64,000 bases of DNA from Hanleya hanleyi (taxonomy: Eukaryota > Mollusca > Polyplacophora > Lepidopleurida > Hanleyidae): contig JAVTVY010020461.1 in the NCBI GenBank assembly GCA_036873755.1, positions 1-64,000 of the forward strand, given 5' to 3'. The notes beneath the pieces are model-generated. The model ran no database searches and had not been told where the DNA came from. It saw only the letters and a list, made by a program, of their open reading frames with translations. Positions 35,726 through 47,546 of the stretch are shown here, one piece after another (position 1 is the stretch's first letter; each line of letters opens with the position of its first letter). The position numbers and the translations under genes were made by a program.

Positions 35726-36016
35726 AGGAGAAGATTGATTGTGGAGAGCCCCCAGGGTGACGTCGTTTCTATTTCTTCTGTCGGTGAGATGAGTAGTGGA
35801 AAAATAGGAGCCCCAAACCACGAAGTTTGAGTGTGGAGAGCCCTGTTGTGACAGTGTTATCGTTTCCATCTCTTCGCTTAGTGAGACGAATTAGTTGTGG
35901 AAAATTAGGAGTTCCAGACCACCCTTTTCCTCACAGACTGTTCTACGAATTAGTAGTGGAAAATTGGGAGTTCCAGACCACGCTTTCCTCAGAGATTGTT
36001 CTACTAATTAGCAACG
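35726..36016 (+). other. Retrotransposon leader with internal direct repeats
   Basis: GTGGAGAGCCC occurs twice (near 35741 and 35831), and GTGGAAAATT.GGAGTTCCAG with CCACCCTTTTCC/CCACGCTTTCC occurs twice (near 35893 and 35955). A packaging or translation role is possible but not shown. Confidence 0.6.
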
Positions 36017-36883
36017 ATGCCTCCACCAGACGGAGACCAACAACCGCAACTTCAACAACAGTGAGAACAAAATGAGGGAATGGAAGCATTGGCCGATGAA
36101 CTGGATAGTTTGAGACTAAAGGTCCGTGAACAGGAGGAAGCCTTAAAAACTAGATCAACGAAGCCATTGGTACTAGCCACTGGCAGGCAACTCATTCGAT
36201 TTAAGGACAAATCAGAAAAGACAAGTGATATTTCTTTAGAAGAATGGATTTCTGATATAAAGTGTGCTGCCGAAACAAGAAAACTGAAAAATGAGGAGTA
36301 CGCTGTATTGCTATGTGAGAATCTTGGTGGCCGTGCCCGCCAGGAAATCATGGCCAGGGGTGACACTGTTCGAAAATCACCAGACTTAATAATTAAAACA
36401 TTAAGAAAGGTATTTGGTGAATGTGGGGATCTCCCCAGTGCTCAACATAGGTTCTACTCATACCGCCAAGTTCCTGGTAAGGACTTGGTCAGTTGTTCAT
36501 TAGAATTAATTGAGCTCTATGATAAAATTGTTGAAATTAACTCCACATTTTCAGGTATGAGGGACCTCGCCCTGAAAGGTCAGCTTGCTGAGGCTGCAAC
36601 CAGTGAAGTCCATCAACGAGAAATACGTCGCTTGACCAAGGAGCAGCCAGAAATGTCTTTTCTAGAACTGCGAGACCGGATCATCGAGTGTGTGGGGAAT
36701 GCCGTGGCCAGCAATCCAACCAAAGAGAAAAAAGTACATGTTGAGGAACACCAAATCAACAAGTCCTCAGTCAACATGGAAGATATGGTCACACTGATCT
36801 CAAAGCAGCAAAAACAGATAGATGATCTACTGAACACTGTCAAGGCGTATTCTACTAGACCCAGAGGTGATAGATCTTGCTAG
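36017..36883 (+). pseudogene. gag: Ty3/gypsy gag (capsid and degenerate zinc knuckle)
   Basis: Structural polyprotein that assembles the cytoplasmic particle. The ATG at 36017 (MPPPDG) is in frame with the longer ORF but is followed by TGA at 36062-36064; the next ATG, at 36080, gives 267 codons. The capsid-like region has SLEEWISDIK, LGGRARQEI, LRKVFG and FYSYRQVPGKD, typical of retrotransposon capsid (W in the first helix, YRQ...GE/D-like). A C-terminal C-x2-C-G...C zinc knuckle is recognisable, but its second position is a TAG (36881-36883) and the histidine position holds Gln. Past the TAG the frame stays open to about 36957, overlapping pol, which lies in the -1 frame. Function of the intact form follows from the family; this copy is probably dead or truncated. 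Confidence 0.82.
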
Positions 36884-39447
36884 ACCTGTGGAAAATTGGG
36901 ACAACTAAAACGAAACTGTCCCAAAAGTCCGTCATCAGACCGTCCTTTAAACGCTTAAGTCCCGCTGTGGAGGGCCTCGCCACGGGAAGTGCAGAAGATG
37001 TCCATGGTCCACTCTTATCTAGAGTAATAGGGAAGTGTCCGGAAACCAAAGTGGAGGTGAATGGAATCGAGCTGCCCTGTCTGGTAGATACTGGTGCTCA
37101 AGTATCGACAATCACGGAATCGTTTTATAGGGACTACCTGGACTCCCGAGAACTGGTGGACATGGGGAAGATGATTCGGATCACCACGGCCAATGGTTTG
37201 GACATACCCTATCTGGGCTTTGTTGCACTTGATATTAGTGTTTTTGGACAAAAAATGGATGGTATTGGATTTTTAGTTGTTAAAGATCCTGTTGACTTTG
37301 CTATGCAGAAAAGAAAACGACTTGTTCCTGGTGTACTAGGTTCAAATGCTCTTCGTGATATCAAGACTCTAGTTGATCGTGACAATTTAACTGTGCAACC
37401 GGAAATACAAAACCTATTAGCCACTATTGAGAGTGATGTTAAAATCCGAATCGGAGGTAGGCGACCAGCACGTTCTCTTCAAGTTATTGAAGGTAGTGTC
37501 CAGTCTGCGAGTGTGCCTTATACTGCTGTAGTTGAAGAAAACAACATTCCTCTTCCAAAAGGTCTGGTTTTGGGTCCTACAGTCGTCTCTGTCAACAAGT
37601 CTGGACGAGTCCGTTTTCAAGTCGCCAATTTTAGTAACAGTGATGTTTGCTTGAGACCGAGAACTCCTATTGGCATTCTCCGTTCTACAGAGGTAGAACC
37701 CTTCATCGACATTGTTGATGTAAATAGCAGTGAAGTGCAGGTTACAGATAGCCCTGCATCTCAGTCGAAAAGCGAGCTTGTCAAGTCTTTACTCGAGCGT
37801 ATGGGTGTCAACACAAACCTTAGTAATGACGACCACGAGAAGCTGGAGGAGGTCCTGTCCAAGCATGTCTCAATCTTCAGTAAAGATGGGGATGACATCG
37901 GCTTCTGTGATGCAGTAACCCACCGCATTGTTACTTCAGACAACGTACCAGTCAGACTTCCGCATAGACGTATCCCACCCAGTCAGTGGAAGGAAGTACG
38001 GGACTACATTAAGAAATCTCTGGACAAAGGTATTATACAAGAATCTTCAAGCCCCTATGCAGCGCCTGTTGTGCTCGTTCGGAAGGGAGACAAACTTCGT
38101 GTATGCTGTGATTACAGGGCTCTGAACAACAAGACCCGCAAGGATGCCTATCCTCTTCCGAGGATAGAGGAGGCATTGACGGTTCTGAAGGGCGCGAAGT
38201 ACTTTTGTAGCCTCGATCTCGTCCATGGATTTCATCAGATTGCAGTGTCGGAAGATGACATCGAGAAAACAGCGTTCCGGATAGGAACGGGAGGTCTTTA
38301 CGAATACTTACGTATGCCATTTGGCTTAACTGGCGCTCCGGGTACGTTCATGCGACTTATGGACAAAATATTTGGTGACGAAAACTTCCAAACACTTTTG
38401 ATTTACTTAGACGACATTCTGATATTTGACACCACATTCCAGGAGACCCTAGAAAGGCTAGACATGGTTCTAGATCGACTCACCAGATACAATCTCAAAG
38501 TGATACCAGAGAAGTGTCACCTTTTCAAAGAACGTTTGCGGTATGTTGGACATGTTGACTCTTCTGTGGGCATTTCACCCGACCCAGAGAAGGTCAGTGC
38601 TGTTGTGAACTGGCCATTGCCGAAGACAGAAACACAGTTGAGGGGATTCCTAGGCATAGCCAGCTATTACAGAAAGTTTGTTCCTGGATTTGCTGCAATT
38701 GCTGCACCGCTGCATTCTCTGCTACAAGGCGTCAACTTGGGAAAAAGGGCCAACCGCAAGACTGAAGTCGGTCGTGGAGTTAGGTCATGGGATGAAGAGT
38801 GTGATCGTGCTTTCACGGAGTTGAAGCAGAAACTGACGTCTGCACCAATCCTGGGTCATCCCGACTTCACGAAGCCTTACATCTTGGAAGTCGATGCCAG
38901 TCACCTTGGCTTGGGTGCCGTCTTGTCGCAGCAGCAAGATTGTGGTAAAGTGGTTCTGGGTTATGCCAGCCGTTCTCTGCGACCAACAGAAAAAAACATG
39001 GAAGATTACAGCAGTTTCAAGTTGGAGTTAGTTGCCTTGAAGTGGGCCGTTACTGATAAATTTCGAGACCTCTTACTTGGAGCTGACTGCACAGTATATA
39101 CTGACAACGACCCCCTCAGCTTTGTTCAAACCTCTGCCAAATTGGGATCCACTGAAACTAGATGGATCGGTGAACTTTCACAGTTTAATCTTACGATCAA
39201 ACATCGCTCCGGCAAGAAGAACCGTAATGCAGATTCCCTCAGCAGGAAGGTGGAGCATGGAATGGAAGTGAGCAGACTGGAAACCTTGGGTTGTGAACCA
39301 ATTGCATCGACTACTTCTACTAGCCTTCCTAGTGACCTGCGGATGCGGATCCAAAGTGATGTGAACTGTGTTCTGCTGGAGCCACTTTCAGCTCAGCCTC
39401 TTAGACAACCGCTATCACCACCTACTCACATACCGTCTTTAAGCTAA
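36877..39447 (+). pseudogene. pol: Ty3/gypsy pol, part 1: protease, reverse transcriptase, RNase H
   Basis: An 856-codon frame, -1 relative to gag, without its own clear ATG at the start, so it is probably made by frameshifting from gag. The aspartic protease is at residues 67-82 (PCLVDTGAQVSTI). The reverse transcriptase has LDKGIIQESSSPYAAPVVLV, LDLVHGFHQI and the YLDD active site at residues 510-513 (nucleotides 38404-38415), where D510+1 and +2 bind metal. RNase H has D673 (LEVDASHLGLGAVL), a glutamate in KLELVALKW and D743 (VYTDND). The frame ends at TAA 39445-39447, exactly in frame with the integrase ORF that follows six bases later. The stop therefore splits a single polyprotein rather than marking a natural end. 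Motifs look intact. Confidence 0.93.
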
Positions 39448-39453
39448 GAGGAA

Positions 39454-41220
39454 ATGTCCAAATTACAGACTGATGACCCAAACATAAGTCGGTTTCTCTT
39501 ACTCTGGAAACAGGCCAAGCGTCCATCATACAGAACTGTGAAAGGAGAAAACTTGAATGTGCGCAGATTGATTAGGTCTTGGGATAACATGATCCTACAA
39601 GATGGAGTCCTCTTCAGAAAGATCACAGTACGAGGTGAAGTAATCAAACGGACTGTTCTACCTGAGGTACTCAAGTCCAGGGTTCTAAAATCCAGTGATG
39701 ATGACAATGGACACCCTAGTCCTGAGAGAACCTACTCCGTGTTACGCAGTAGATGTTTCTGGCCTGGAATGCTGAAAGAAATCAACCAGTATTGTGTGGA
39801 ATGTGAACGATGCATGCTGGGTAAACATGGCCCCAACATTAAGCCTACCTTTGCCTCTCTCATCGCCAAGAAACCTCTAGAAATACTGGCAATGGACTTT
39901 ACTGTGTTGGAGAAAGGTACAAATGGACTCGAAGATGTTTTAGTACTAACCGATGTATACACTAAATTTACTCAAGCCTTTGCGACGAAAGATCAGACGG
40001 CACCAACTGTCGCCAAGATTCTTGTGAGAGATTGGTTCAGTAAATTTGGTGTGCCACACAGATTACATAGTGACCAGGGTAGATGTTTTGAGGGAAAAGT
40101 AATTCAAGAACTGTGCAAGATTTATGGACTGAAAAAGTCAAGAACTACCCCCTATCATCCTGAGGGTAATGGTGGGTGCGAACGTTTTAATCGTACGATG
40201 CACAACATGTTGAGAACTCTCCCACCCAAACAGAAGAGAAAATGGCCAGGGCTTCTCCCAGAGCTGATCTACGCGTATAACTGTATACCGCATGCATCGA
40301 CCGGATATTCGCCTTTCTATTTGCTTTTCGGGAGGGACCCATTACTCCCAGTGGACATGGTCATTGGTAACCAGGAAGAGAACGACTCTGAATTCGAGAC
40401 AGACTGGATGGAGGAACATCACCGTAGACTTGTAACTGCTTTCGGTCAAGCGAGTGAAAGGACTGAAAACGAAGCAAGGAAGAGATGTAAAGCTCTGAAC
40501 AAACGTGCATCTGACAAAGGACTACAGATTGGTGCTAGGGTTTTTCTTAGGAATCATCCTCGCGGTAGACACAAGATCCAGCACATCTGGTTACCAGAGC
40601 CTCACAAAGTTGTTGGTATAAAGGACTCTAATGTGTACGTTGTGTGTCCCCTGGATGGAGACAATGAGAGAGTTCTTCACAGGAGAGAACTATTGGATTC
40701 ACGAACTTTGGTGTCGGATATTGTGCCAGCGTCACTACTGTGCGACGAACCTGAGCAAACACTGAATGTGGGCATTATCAACAGAACCCCTGATGATGTT
40801 TCCTCTGATGCAGCCAATGATCTACCAGAGTCGAGTACTCTGTACATCTCTGATCCATATGATGTTGAAGGTAGTGCTTCACGCAAAGCAGGGGAGCACC
40901 AGACACCTTATACCAGTAGTTACAGTGATGGAGTGCAGCAGGTCGAGAATCGACAATCCGCGGTCGATGGGACAGATGATTCTATAGACTTACCTGTACC
41001 CGAGGAGAATGTGACCCCGGATCTCGCTGAAGATCTTCCGCGACGGACTGCCCGTGTAACTGCTGGTCACCACTCGAACTTACATAACTTACCAAGGTCT
41101 GTAGTGAATCAGGAACTGGATATCTCTGCCCAAATTGATCCAAATGTGCTGGCTGATATCAGCAAGACTCAGTTACTGCTTGTACAGTTGTTGTCCAGAG
41201 GAAACTCTACTCCCAGATGA
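39454..41220 (+). pseudogene. pol: Ty3/gypsy pol, part 2: integrase
   Basis: A 588-codon frame in phase with the RT ORF. The N-terminal zinc module is represented by GHPSPERTY and CVECERC; the first histidine of HHCC is not evident. The catalytic triad D,D-35-E is complete: D148 (AMDFTVLE, 39895), D207 (LHSDQGRCFEG, 40072) and E243 (GGCERFNRTMH, 40180). A C-terminal GPY/F-like module (GARVFLRNHPRG...VVCPLDGDNERVLHRREL) and a long acidic, serine-rich tail follow. It joins the double-stranded cDNA to the host genome. ATG 39454 could be used for internal initiation, but the sense codons upstream suggest continuity with RT. Confidence 0.93.
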
Positions 41221-41434
41221 CTTGTTTCCTAGCAATCTACACATATCGATACAGCAAAACCAGTATGTTTTGACAGCATCCTGTTTATTCCCCATGTTTT
41301 GTAAATATGTTGAGAGCATATCTATCATTGTCAACAAGTTGTTCTCATATTGTAAGTTGAGATATGCTAGTTGATGGAACTGAAAAGTGTTTCTAGTCTA
41401 AACATTGTACATAGTTGTCAGGTGCCAACTACCC

Positions 41435-41446
41435 AGCAGGGGAGAA
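41435..41446 (+). promoter_or_regulatory. Polypurine tract
   Basis: CAGCAGGGGAGAA lies immediately before the TGTAAAG of the 3' LTR, the position and composition expected for priming plus-strand DNA. Confidence 0.8.
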
Positions 41447-43071
41447 TGTAAAGGGTCAGCGTGACATTTGTAATGTTCGGTAGTTTCCGTCACTCGCCGG
41501 TTATGTAACTCATTATCGCTGGTTGTTTGACTGATCTTTAAATTTCTATAGTTTGTCAAGTTTATTCCCATAAAAGATCAGTGATGTTTCTATGTAATTT
41601 GAGTATTTTGATCCATCCGGGAAAGTTATGCGAGCGATCCACGTGGTGTGCAGATTCGTTCATCTTTCTATCCGTCCGCCATCTTTGTAAACTGCGTCGT
41701 GACGTCCCATCTTGTAGACTGAATTGTTTTAGCATTTCATTGACAACTATGTAAGTATCAACTCCATAGCTAACGAGATATTGTTCCATAAGTCTGTAAC
41801 ATATTTTGTAACGTAAAGATCAGGCATGAACTCAGTTATTTCATGGATTAATTTAATATAAATCATCGTGTAGTTCTCTGCAGATACATGTATAATGTTG
41901 CATCATGCATGAATACGTAAATTGCCAGGTTGCGTTTCCTGATATTGTCAGTATCAAGTGAAAGATGAATCTTATGAACCGGTAACGATGAATTTTGTGC
42001 ACTTTAAACTCACTGACAATGAGAATGAATTAATTTAGAATTAATTTAGTCCTACTTCCTAGCGTTTTACATGTTTGGTACATGGTAGCCATGGTTTCAG
42101 TCTGGCTGTGATTGAGTTTGCCAGTAAGAGTTTTCTCCCTTGTTCCATTATGAATGGAATAGCTGTCAGTGTATACATGTACATTCCATTGTGTGGACTG
42201 ATGATGTATGAAATAATTTCCAGTTGTCTTATGATTTGGTCTGATGAATATGCAATTATTAATTAATTGATTAATTAATTAGTTTAGAAACCCTGGTTTC
42301 TGTAAACAATTCAAAGTATAAAATCAAATGATTTTGATATTATATAGCAGGTATCCGATATATACCGTGAATCTGACTTGTTCATTTGATTTACCACCAG
42401 GGTATCTGTTTACCATGCTTAGTGATTAAGCACAGCTCCACTGTATAGGATAACCGTGTGTTGGTTAGTCCCCTGGGGGTGAGTTCATTATATATAAATT
42501 CATTGTTCATGATGTCTATCAAAATTTCATGATTTATTATAATTAGAGTTACATGCTGAATTAAATTGTTCTTTCCGTAATAATCAAATGACTAGATATG
42601 GATTACATGTACTCACTCCATCAGCTGAATGTGAACAGTGATAATTTCACCATATGGTACTGGTAAATGACAACAGAGATGTATTTAGTATATACATGTT
42701 TTATTGAAGAATAAGACAGTAGAGTTACATGTATGTTTGGTTTAATTTACACTTTGTCACCCATAAGGTGTAACCTTGTTGAAAACTTATACATGTAGAC
42801 TGAAGTAAACCTGATGTAATGTTATGCATTGGACTACTAAACCTGAAATACATTTTCATAGTAGTAGTATATAGTATGCATTCATAAAGTAATGTGCGTT
42901 AACCATGGTACCGCTATATGTATTTTTATACCATCATATTTATACATTCCAGGCATAGGCATAGGCAATGGGCATGTATGCACGTGCACCATCCACAATC
43001 CTCCTATAGATGTACGAATAAACCTGTCTGAGTCGAAGATGAGCCTCTGTTGTTTATTTGAGTCCCTTACA
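41447..43071 (+). repeat. 3' LTR (1625 bp)
   Basis: It runs TGTAAAGGG to CCCTTACA. Compared with the 5' LTR there are only scattered single changes (for example GTCTGTAACA for GTCTGCAGCA), and it keeps the empty site for the satellite-filled insertion near 41841. Confidence 0.93.
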
Positions 43072-43974
43072 TTGGCGTCACGTTGTCGAAGGTGCTGGCT
43101 ACCATAACATATATAAACAGGCAGCTCCGACGTTGTACCTTTGCCTTACATGGGACGGATCTGTGGTATTTTCTCTCTTTCCGCTGTCGCTGAAGATGAA
43201 CCTTACAATAGCTACCAGAGCAGTTCTTTCCGCAGCGACCAAGCTCACACGTTAATCCTCTCAAGATTACCGGATGCCAAGAATACCAGATATATATATA
43301 TACCCGGTGTGCGTGGCGGGAGGAGAGGGGGCTAGGCGTCCTTTGGGGCTCTACCATGCTACGTTTTTGTGGCTTGAAGCTGTAGGCGCAAGGCTCCTAA
43401 ATAAAAGGATCCGATCCCGATCCGTTAACCCCTAGACGTAATTTCGACCAAAATAATTTTCTCGATTTTTTGCCACCTTCGTTTCAACGATTAATAAAAA
43501 GCCTCTGGTACCTCTGCGACGTACAGTATTTGTTCTATTCAGCTGCATTTTGAGGAGGGGGGGGGGGAGCACTGCTCGATAACCTGCCTCGCCGGGGACT
43601 ATTTGCGGGGCCTGGGCACTGCTTTCAGGCAAAAAATACCCCAGCCAAATGAGGACCTCATGTGTAGAGGCGCGCACAGCTTGAAATTTTGACGGATAAT
43701 GTTTGACAAGAAGTGTGTCACGTTGTGGCGCTTGAAATAAACTACTTCCTATCGAAAGATGAAAGTCTAACTTCAATTAGGGAATCAGCGAGGTGCAAGT
43801 TTGTTAATACTGCGAAATACTTTTTTTAATTATTTAGAAGTCTGATGCCTGTAACGGAGTGAGCCGCTTGATTTGCTACTGGGGATGTAGGCTATCATAG
43901 GCTTCAAATCTCCCGTAGACCAGGAGTATTCACCTGCGTTTCACGATATGATGGACTTGAAGACGCGCTGGGCC
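43072..43974. other. Spacer between two mobile elements
   Basis: Includes a (TA)n run near 43291 and G runs near 43556. The 114-codon minus-strand frame at 43432-43776 (LGYFLPES, PQIVPGEAGY) resembles nothing I can name and has no splice context. Confidence 0.35.
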
Positions 43975-44734
43975 GTAGCTAAGATTCATAGCGTCTCCCT
44001 TCCCTCAACGCTATGCCGACGACAAATGGGTCATTCCATGAAATGGGGTCACCTCTAAGCACTCAAAATTAAAACCAGTGAATTTTCTAAAATATTACAC
44101 TCATTTTAAAAACATTTATTCCTATTTAATGCCAGATACAAGTAGATATACATAAGATAACATCTTAGTTATATGTACGGCCATTACTTTTGGAGGACCA
44201 TCGGTGTCAGCATATGAGGACACCCACGGACCCCAAAAATGTGACATTGCAAATATTGCAATCATTGATGCTTTTGTTTGCACTATGTGCATGAATTGCT
44301 AATAAATTTGACCAAGAAAACAACTTAAAGTATCGATCTGGCTCATGTCTTTCAATTTATTTTAGTTTATTTCATATCAGTCACACTTAAATGCAGATTC
44401 TGAATGCACGAAACCCTCAAAATTCAGGTTGCGCGTGTAACGCTTGGTGTCCTCTTTTGTTACTTAAAGGTCAACCCAAACGCTCTGAGGTCAAAAATAT
44501 AAAAAAATAGTCCTTTCGATTCTGAAAATAATGATATTTTTTTTATAATTTTGTGCAGTCTGGTTGGCGAGATATTGCCGTTTGAAAGGTGAAAATCGCT
44601 CTCCTGTCAATTCCAGCTGTGACGTCACGGAGGGAAGCCGTCTTGTATTCTCTATGTTAAAGCCGTATACCACAGTCGTAAGTAGCTGCTGATTTCTGGA
44701 GATTTTCGGAGTATCGGGGCATGATTTGTTAAAT

Positions 44735-44863
44735 ATGCCGCGACGTTGTGTAGTGGGAGGTTGCAGTTTTACTACAGATGACGGTGTTAGTATTCATTTG
44801 TGGCCTAAAGACGAGAAAATCGCTGCAAATTGGACGAAATTTGTACGCAACACGAGAGTGTAG
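44735..44863 (+). pseudogene. THAP-domain protein, exon 1
   Basis: THAP domains are C2CH zinc fingers that bind DNA and derive from or occur in P-element-like transposases. The ATG at 44735 starts MPRRCVVGGCSFTTDDG, then IHLWPKDEK, W and FVRNTR: the first Cys pair, the HLWPKD variant of the F/H-x-FP box and the conserved W. It ends at AGA|GTGTAG, followed at once by an in-frame TAG. The second half (CSAHF and downstream) is found 4.1 kb on at 48975. The intron is packed with foldback and MITE sequence. Confidence 0.8.
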
Positions 44864-45087
44864 AAATAGTCCAGTCAATCTACGGTCAAAAATAGCCCAA
44901 CCTGGAACAAATTGCAACAGAAATGATTTTTCGAGCATCTGGTTCAGAGAGCTTTGGTGTAAAACATATCAAAAGTCCTAAGCTGTTGCTGTGGTGGAAA
45001 GCGGTGAAATTTATAGTTGAATCAGGGGTGTTCAAAAGCCCATTTTGGAGAAAATAACGTCAGAAAAATACGGCCGTTTAGGGGGTG

Positions 45088-45874
45088 AGTAGTATACAAA
45101 GAGTCAATTCGGTGGACAGCCCCTCACTGCGCATGCGCAGAACTTGGTTTGACGTCACAATTGAGGGGGATTGAGGGGGTGCGCATGCGTGAGTGGATGT
45201 GAGTGGAGGTGGGTTCAAAATGGCGGATACTTACCTCCCACTCCTGCACTGGTGAGTGGAGGTGGGTTCAAAATGGCGGATACTTACCTCCCACTCCTGC
45301 ACTGGTGAGTGGAGGTGGGTTCAAAATGGCGGACTGTGTCGTGGTGTGGTGGAAGGTAAATAGCCGCCATTTTGAACCCACCTCCACTCACCAGTGCAGG
45401 AGTGGGAGGTAAGTATCCGCCATTTTGAACCCACCTCCACTCACCGGTGTCAATGAGTGCACTGGTGAGTGGAGGTGGGTTCAAAATGGCGGATACTTAC
45501 CTCCCACTCCTGCACTGGTGAGTGGAGGTGGGTTCAAAATGGCGGCTATTTACCTTCCACCACACCACGACACAGTCCGCCATTTTGAACCCACCTCCAC
45601 TCACCAGTGCAGGAGTGGGAGGTAAGTATCCGCCATTTTGAACCCACCTCCACTCACCAGTGCAGGAGTGGGAGGTAAGTATCCGCCATTTTGAACCCAC
45701 CTCCACTCACCAGTGCAGGAGTGGGAGGTAAGTATCCGCCATTTTGAACCCACCTCCACTCACATCCACTCACGCATGCGCACCCCCTCAATCCCCCTCA
45801 ATTGTGACGTCAAACCAAGTTCTGCGCATGCGCAGTGAGGGGCTGTCCACCGAATTGACTCTTTGTATACTACT
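45088..45874. mobile_element. Foldback element with tandem 53-bp units, 6-bp target duplication
   Basis: The outer arms AGTAGTATACAAAGAGTCAA / TTGACTCTTTGTATACTACT are perfect inverted copies running over 100 bp. Exact GGGGTG flanks both ends (45082-45087 and 45875-45880). Inside, a unit of about 53 bp (GTGAGTGGAGGTGGGTTCAA, AATGGCGGATACTTACC, TCCCACTCCTGCACTG) occurs as a + + + / - - / + + / - - - - series, so palindromes nest within the palindrome. The open frames here are repeat translation. Confidence 0.88.
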
Positions 45875-46074
45875 GGGGTGGAGTAGATTAATCCTGAAAT
45901 ATATGTACATATATGCGATTTCCATGAAATGCTTCATCTACTTCATGACATAGTGGATTATTCTTAGCTTCTCTCCCCAAAGAAAGAAGATTTCGTGCTA
46001 TTGAACAACATTCAACTTAATAGAGTGGACATCACGAGGCCAACTTTTAGCCACAACTTTTACTATAGTCGATC

Positions 46075-46483
46075 TGTAACCTAATTCCCATCCGCGACGT
46101 TTCGGTCAAGATATCAGCTAATACTTTACGTAGAGCTGTGAAAGTTAGTATATCATCCTAACCAATTTTGTATACTTTTCTGTCAAAGTTTCAACAAAAT
46201 ATGTGCAAAATCAGAGAAAGTCGCCAATACAGGCCATGTTATTTTACTGATGACGTCGGGCGGCCAGGTCGTATACTGCAACGTTGAGAAGACGACGTCA
46301 TTGTGACCAGAAAATAACCTGGGCGGTATTGACAAATTTCTTTAGTTTTTAATGTATATTGTTGAAACTTTCACAGAACATTATACAAAATAGGTTAGGA
46401 CGATGTAGGAAGTTCCACTACTTTACAAAAAGCATCAGCAGATACTTTGGCCGAAACGTCGCGGATAGGAATTATGTTATAGA
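46075..46483. mobile_element. MITE-like inverted repeat
   Basis: CTGTAACCTAATTCCCATCC and GCGACGTTTCGG on the left face CCGAAACGTCGC and GGATAGGAATTATGTTATAG on the right. Inner words such as CAGCTAATACTTT/AAAGCATCAGCAG and GTGAAAGTT/AACTTTCAC also face. No target duplication is obvious. Confidence 0.65.
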
Positions 46484-46489
46484 CAGTTT

Positions 46490-47493
46490 TCATCTGTAAT
46501 TGCCCATATTTCAATTGCTGGGTTTATAATGCAACATACTATTTTTCAGTTGGCATCGAGTATAGGAATGCGAATTTGGTTCACAGATTTAAGAGTGAGG
46601 TCAAACAAATCCGTATGCTCTTTATATTTCAGGGAATATTCGACGTTAAATGCAGTTGAAGAAAGGAAGGTTTTCATACATTACCGCATTCATTATGTTG
46701 GAAATATGTTTAAGATATAAACTGTTAGATATGCTGCGATTACACCTCATGTGAATTTAATCATTTTCAAGTGAGATGGCCAATAAAAACATTCAAGTTG
46801 ATAGATGAAAGACAACCAAACTATTTTGAATGACCAATAAGGTTAGCTATGTTGATATTTTCACCATGCCTCACGGCCAGTTTTATACAACAGCGCTTGT
46901 AATACACGTGATAAAATATATCGTCTGAAAGTCTGAAAAGTCTGAAAGTTTCAGTTTCTAGTCTCCTTCCATTCTGAAGTTACGATGAAAAACGTATGGT
47001 CAATTGTCCGGGGCGGGGAGCGCTTTATAACGCGTTTATTGGTGTGACATCCAAACTTGGCACACGCGTGTGAGAATGCGCGCATTTTGGTGCGTACGCG
47101 TTTCCATACATTTCGTCGCAGTGCCATATATGGAAGGGGGCGGTGAACACTCACGTTTCAGCCGTGCAGTTAACGAAACAGTGATTCGTATGTGTGTTAT
47201 TCGGACTCATCGGCAGTATATCTGCAAAATGCATAGCTCTGGAAAATTGGAAACAACGAGCAATTCATCAATTTTACGATACAGCCGTACTGCGCTGACA
47301 GCAATAATATTGCAACAACAGCGCCGTGAAATGGCAGAGAAAAGTACCTCATGTGAATACATTCTCAATTTCACGATATTACAGAATGCTCATCAACCAT
47401 CAGTGTATAGAACATGAATTAGGAGCACTCATCGGTCTCGAACGCACCACCGGGTGAAAATAGGTTTCGGTTGTTTACATCGATCAGCTGGTC

Positions 47494-47496
<3 letters not shown>
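46490..47496. other. Interior of the THAP/P2X7-like unit, nothing supported
   Basis: No transposase signature was found in any frame I could follow. Frames of up to 115 codons (47070-47417) have no family resemblance. Confidence 0.35.

Positions 47497-47545
<49 letters not shown>
47497..47545 (+). repeat. Poly(T) tract of 49 bases
   Basis: Pure T. On the minus strand this is a long poly(A). It is preceded by CAGCTGGTCGGAT, which also stands at 48710-48722, a possible target duplication of a retroposed sequence of about 1.2 kb. Tract length may be affected by sequencing. Confidence 0.7.

Positions 47546-47546
<1 letters not shown>

Larger units (their letters stand above)
32016..43071 (+). 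mobile_element. Ty3/gypsy LTR retrotransposon, nearly full length, degenerate
   Basis: LTRs begin TGTAAAGGGTCAGCG and end CCCTTACA (TG...CA). The order is LTR, PBS, leader, gag, protease, RT, RNase H, integrase, PPT, LTR. Integrase lies downstream of RT, which defines Ty3/gypsy. Without the insertion in its left LTR the element is about 9.0 kb. Flanking tetramers CTGG (32012-32015) and TTGG (43072-43075) would be a 4-bp target duplication with one change. LTR divergence looks like about 1 percent by eye, so the insertion is fairly young, yet gag-pol has at least three in-frame stops, one of each kind. It is not expected to be autonomous. Confidence 0.93.

Noticed and set aside
36875..36957. 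A -1 frameshift heptamer in the gag-pol overlap
   Set aside because: Pol is in the -1 frame, but none of the candidate sites (for example around CCCAAAAG) has the X XXY YYZ form in the gag frame.
43432..43776. 114-codon minus-strand frame
   Set aside because: No family resemblance, no splice or start context, and it lies between two mobile elements.
43975..43980. TAGCTA at both ends of the 7.6-kb unit as proof of a 6-bp target duplication
   Set aside because: The hexamer is its own reverse complement, so it may equally be the first bases of the inverted repeat.
45203..45706. Mirror-image frames starting MEVGSKW / MNPPPL
   Set aside because: Products of the 53-bp foldback units; the same peptide in both directions reflects palindromes.
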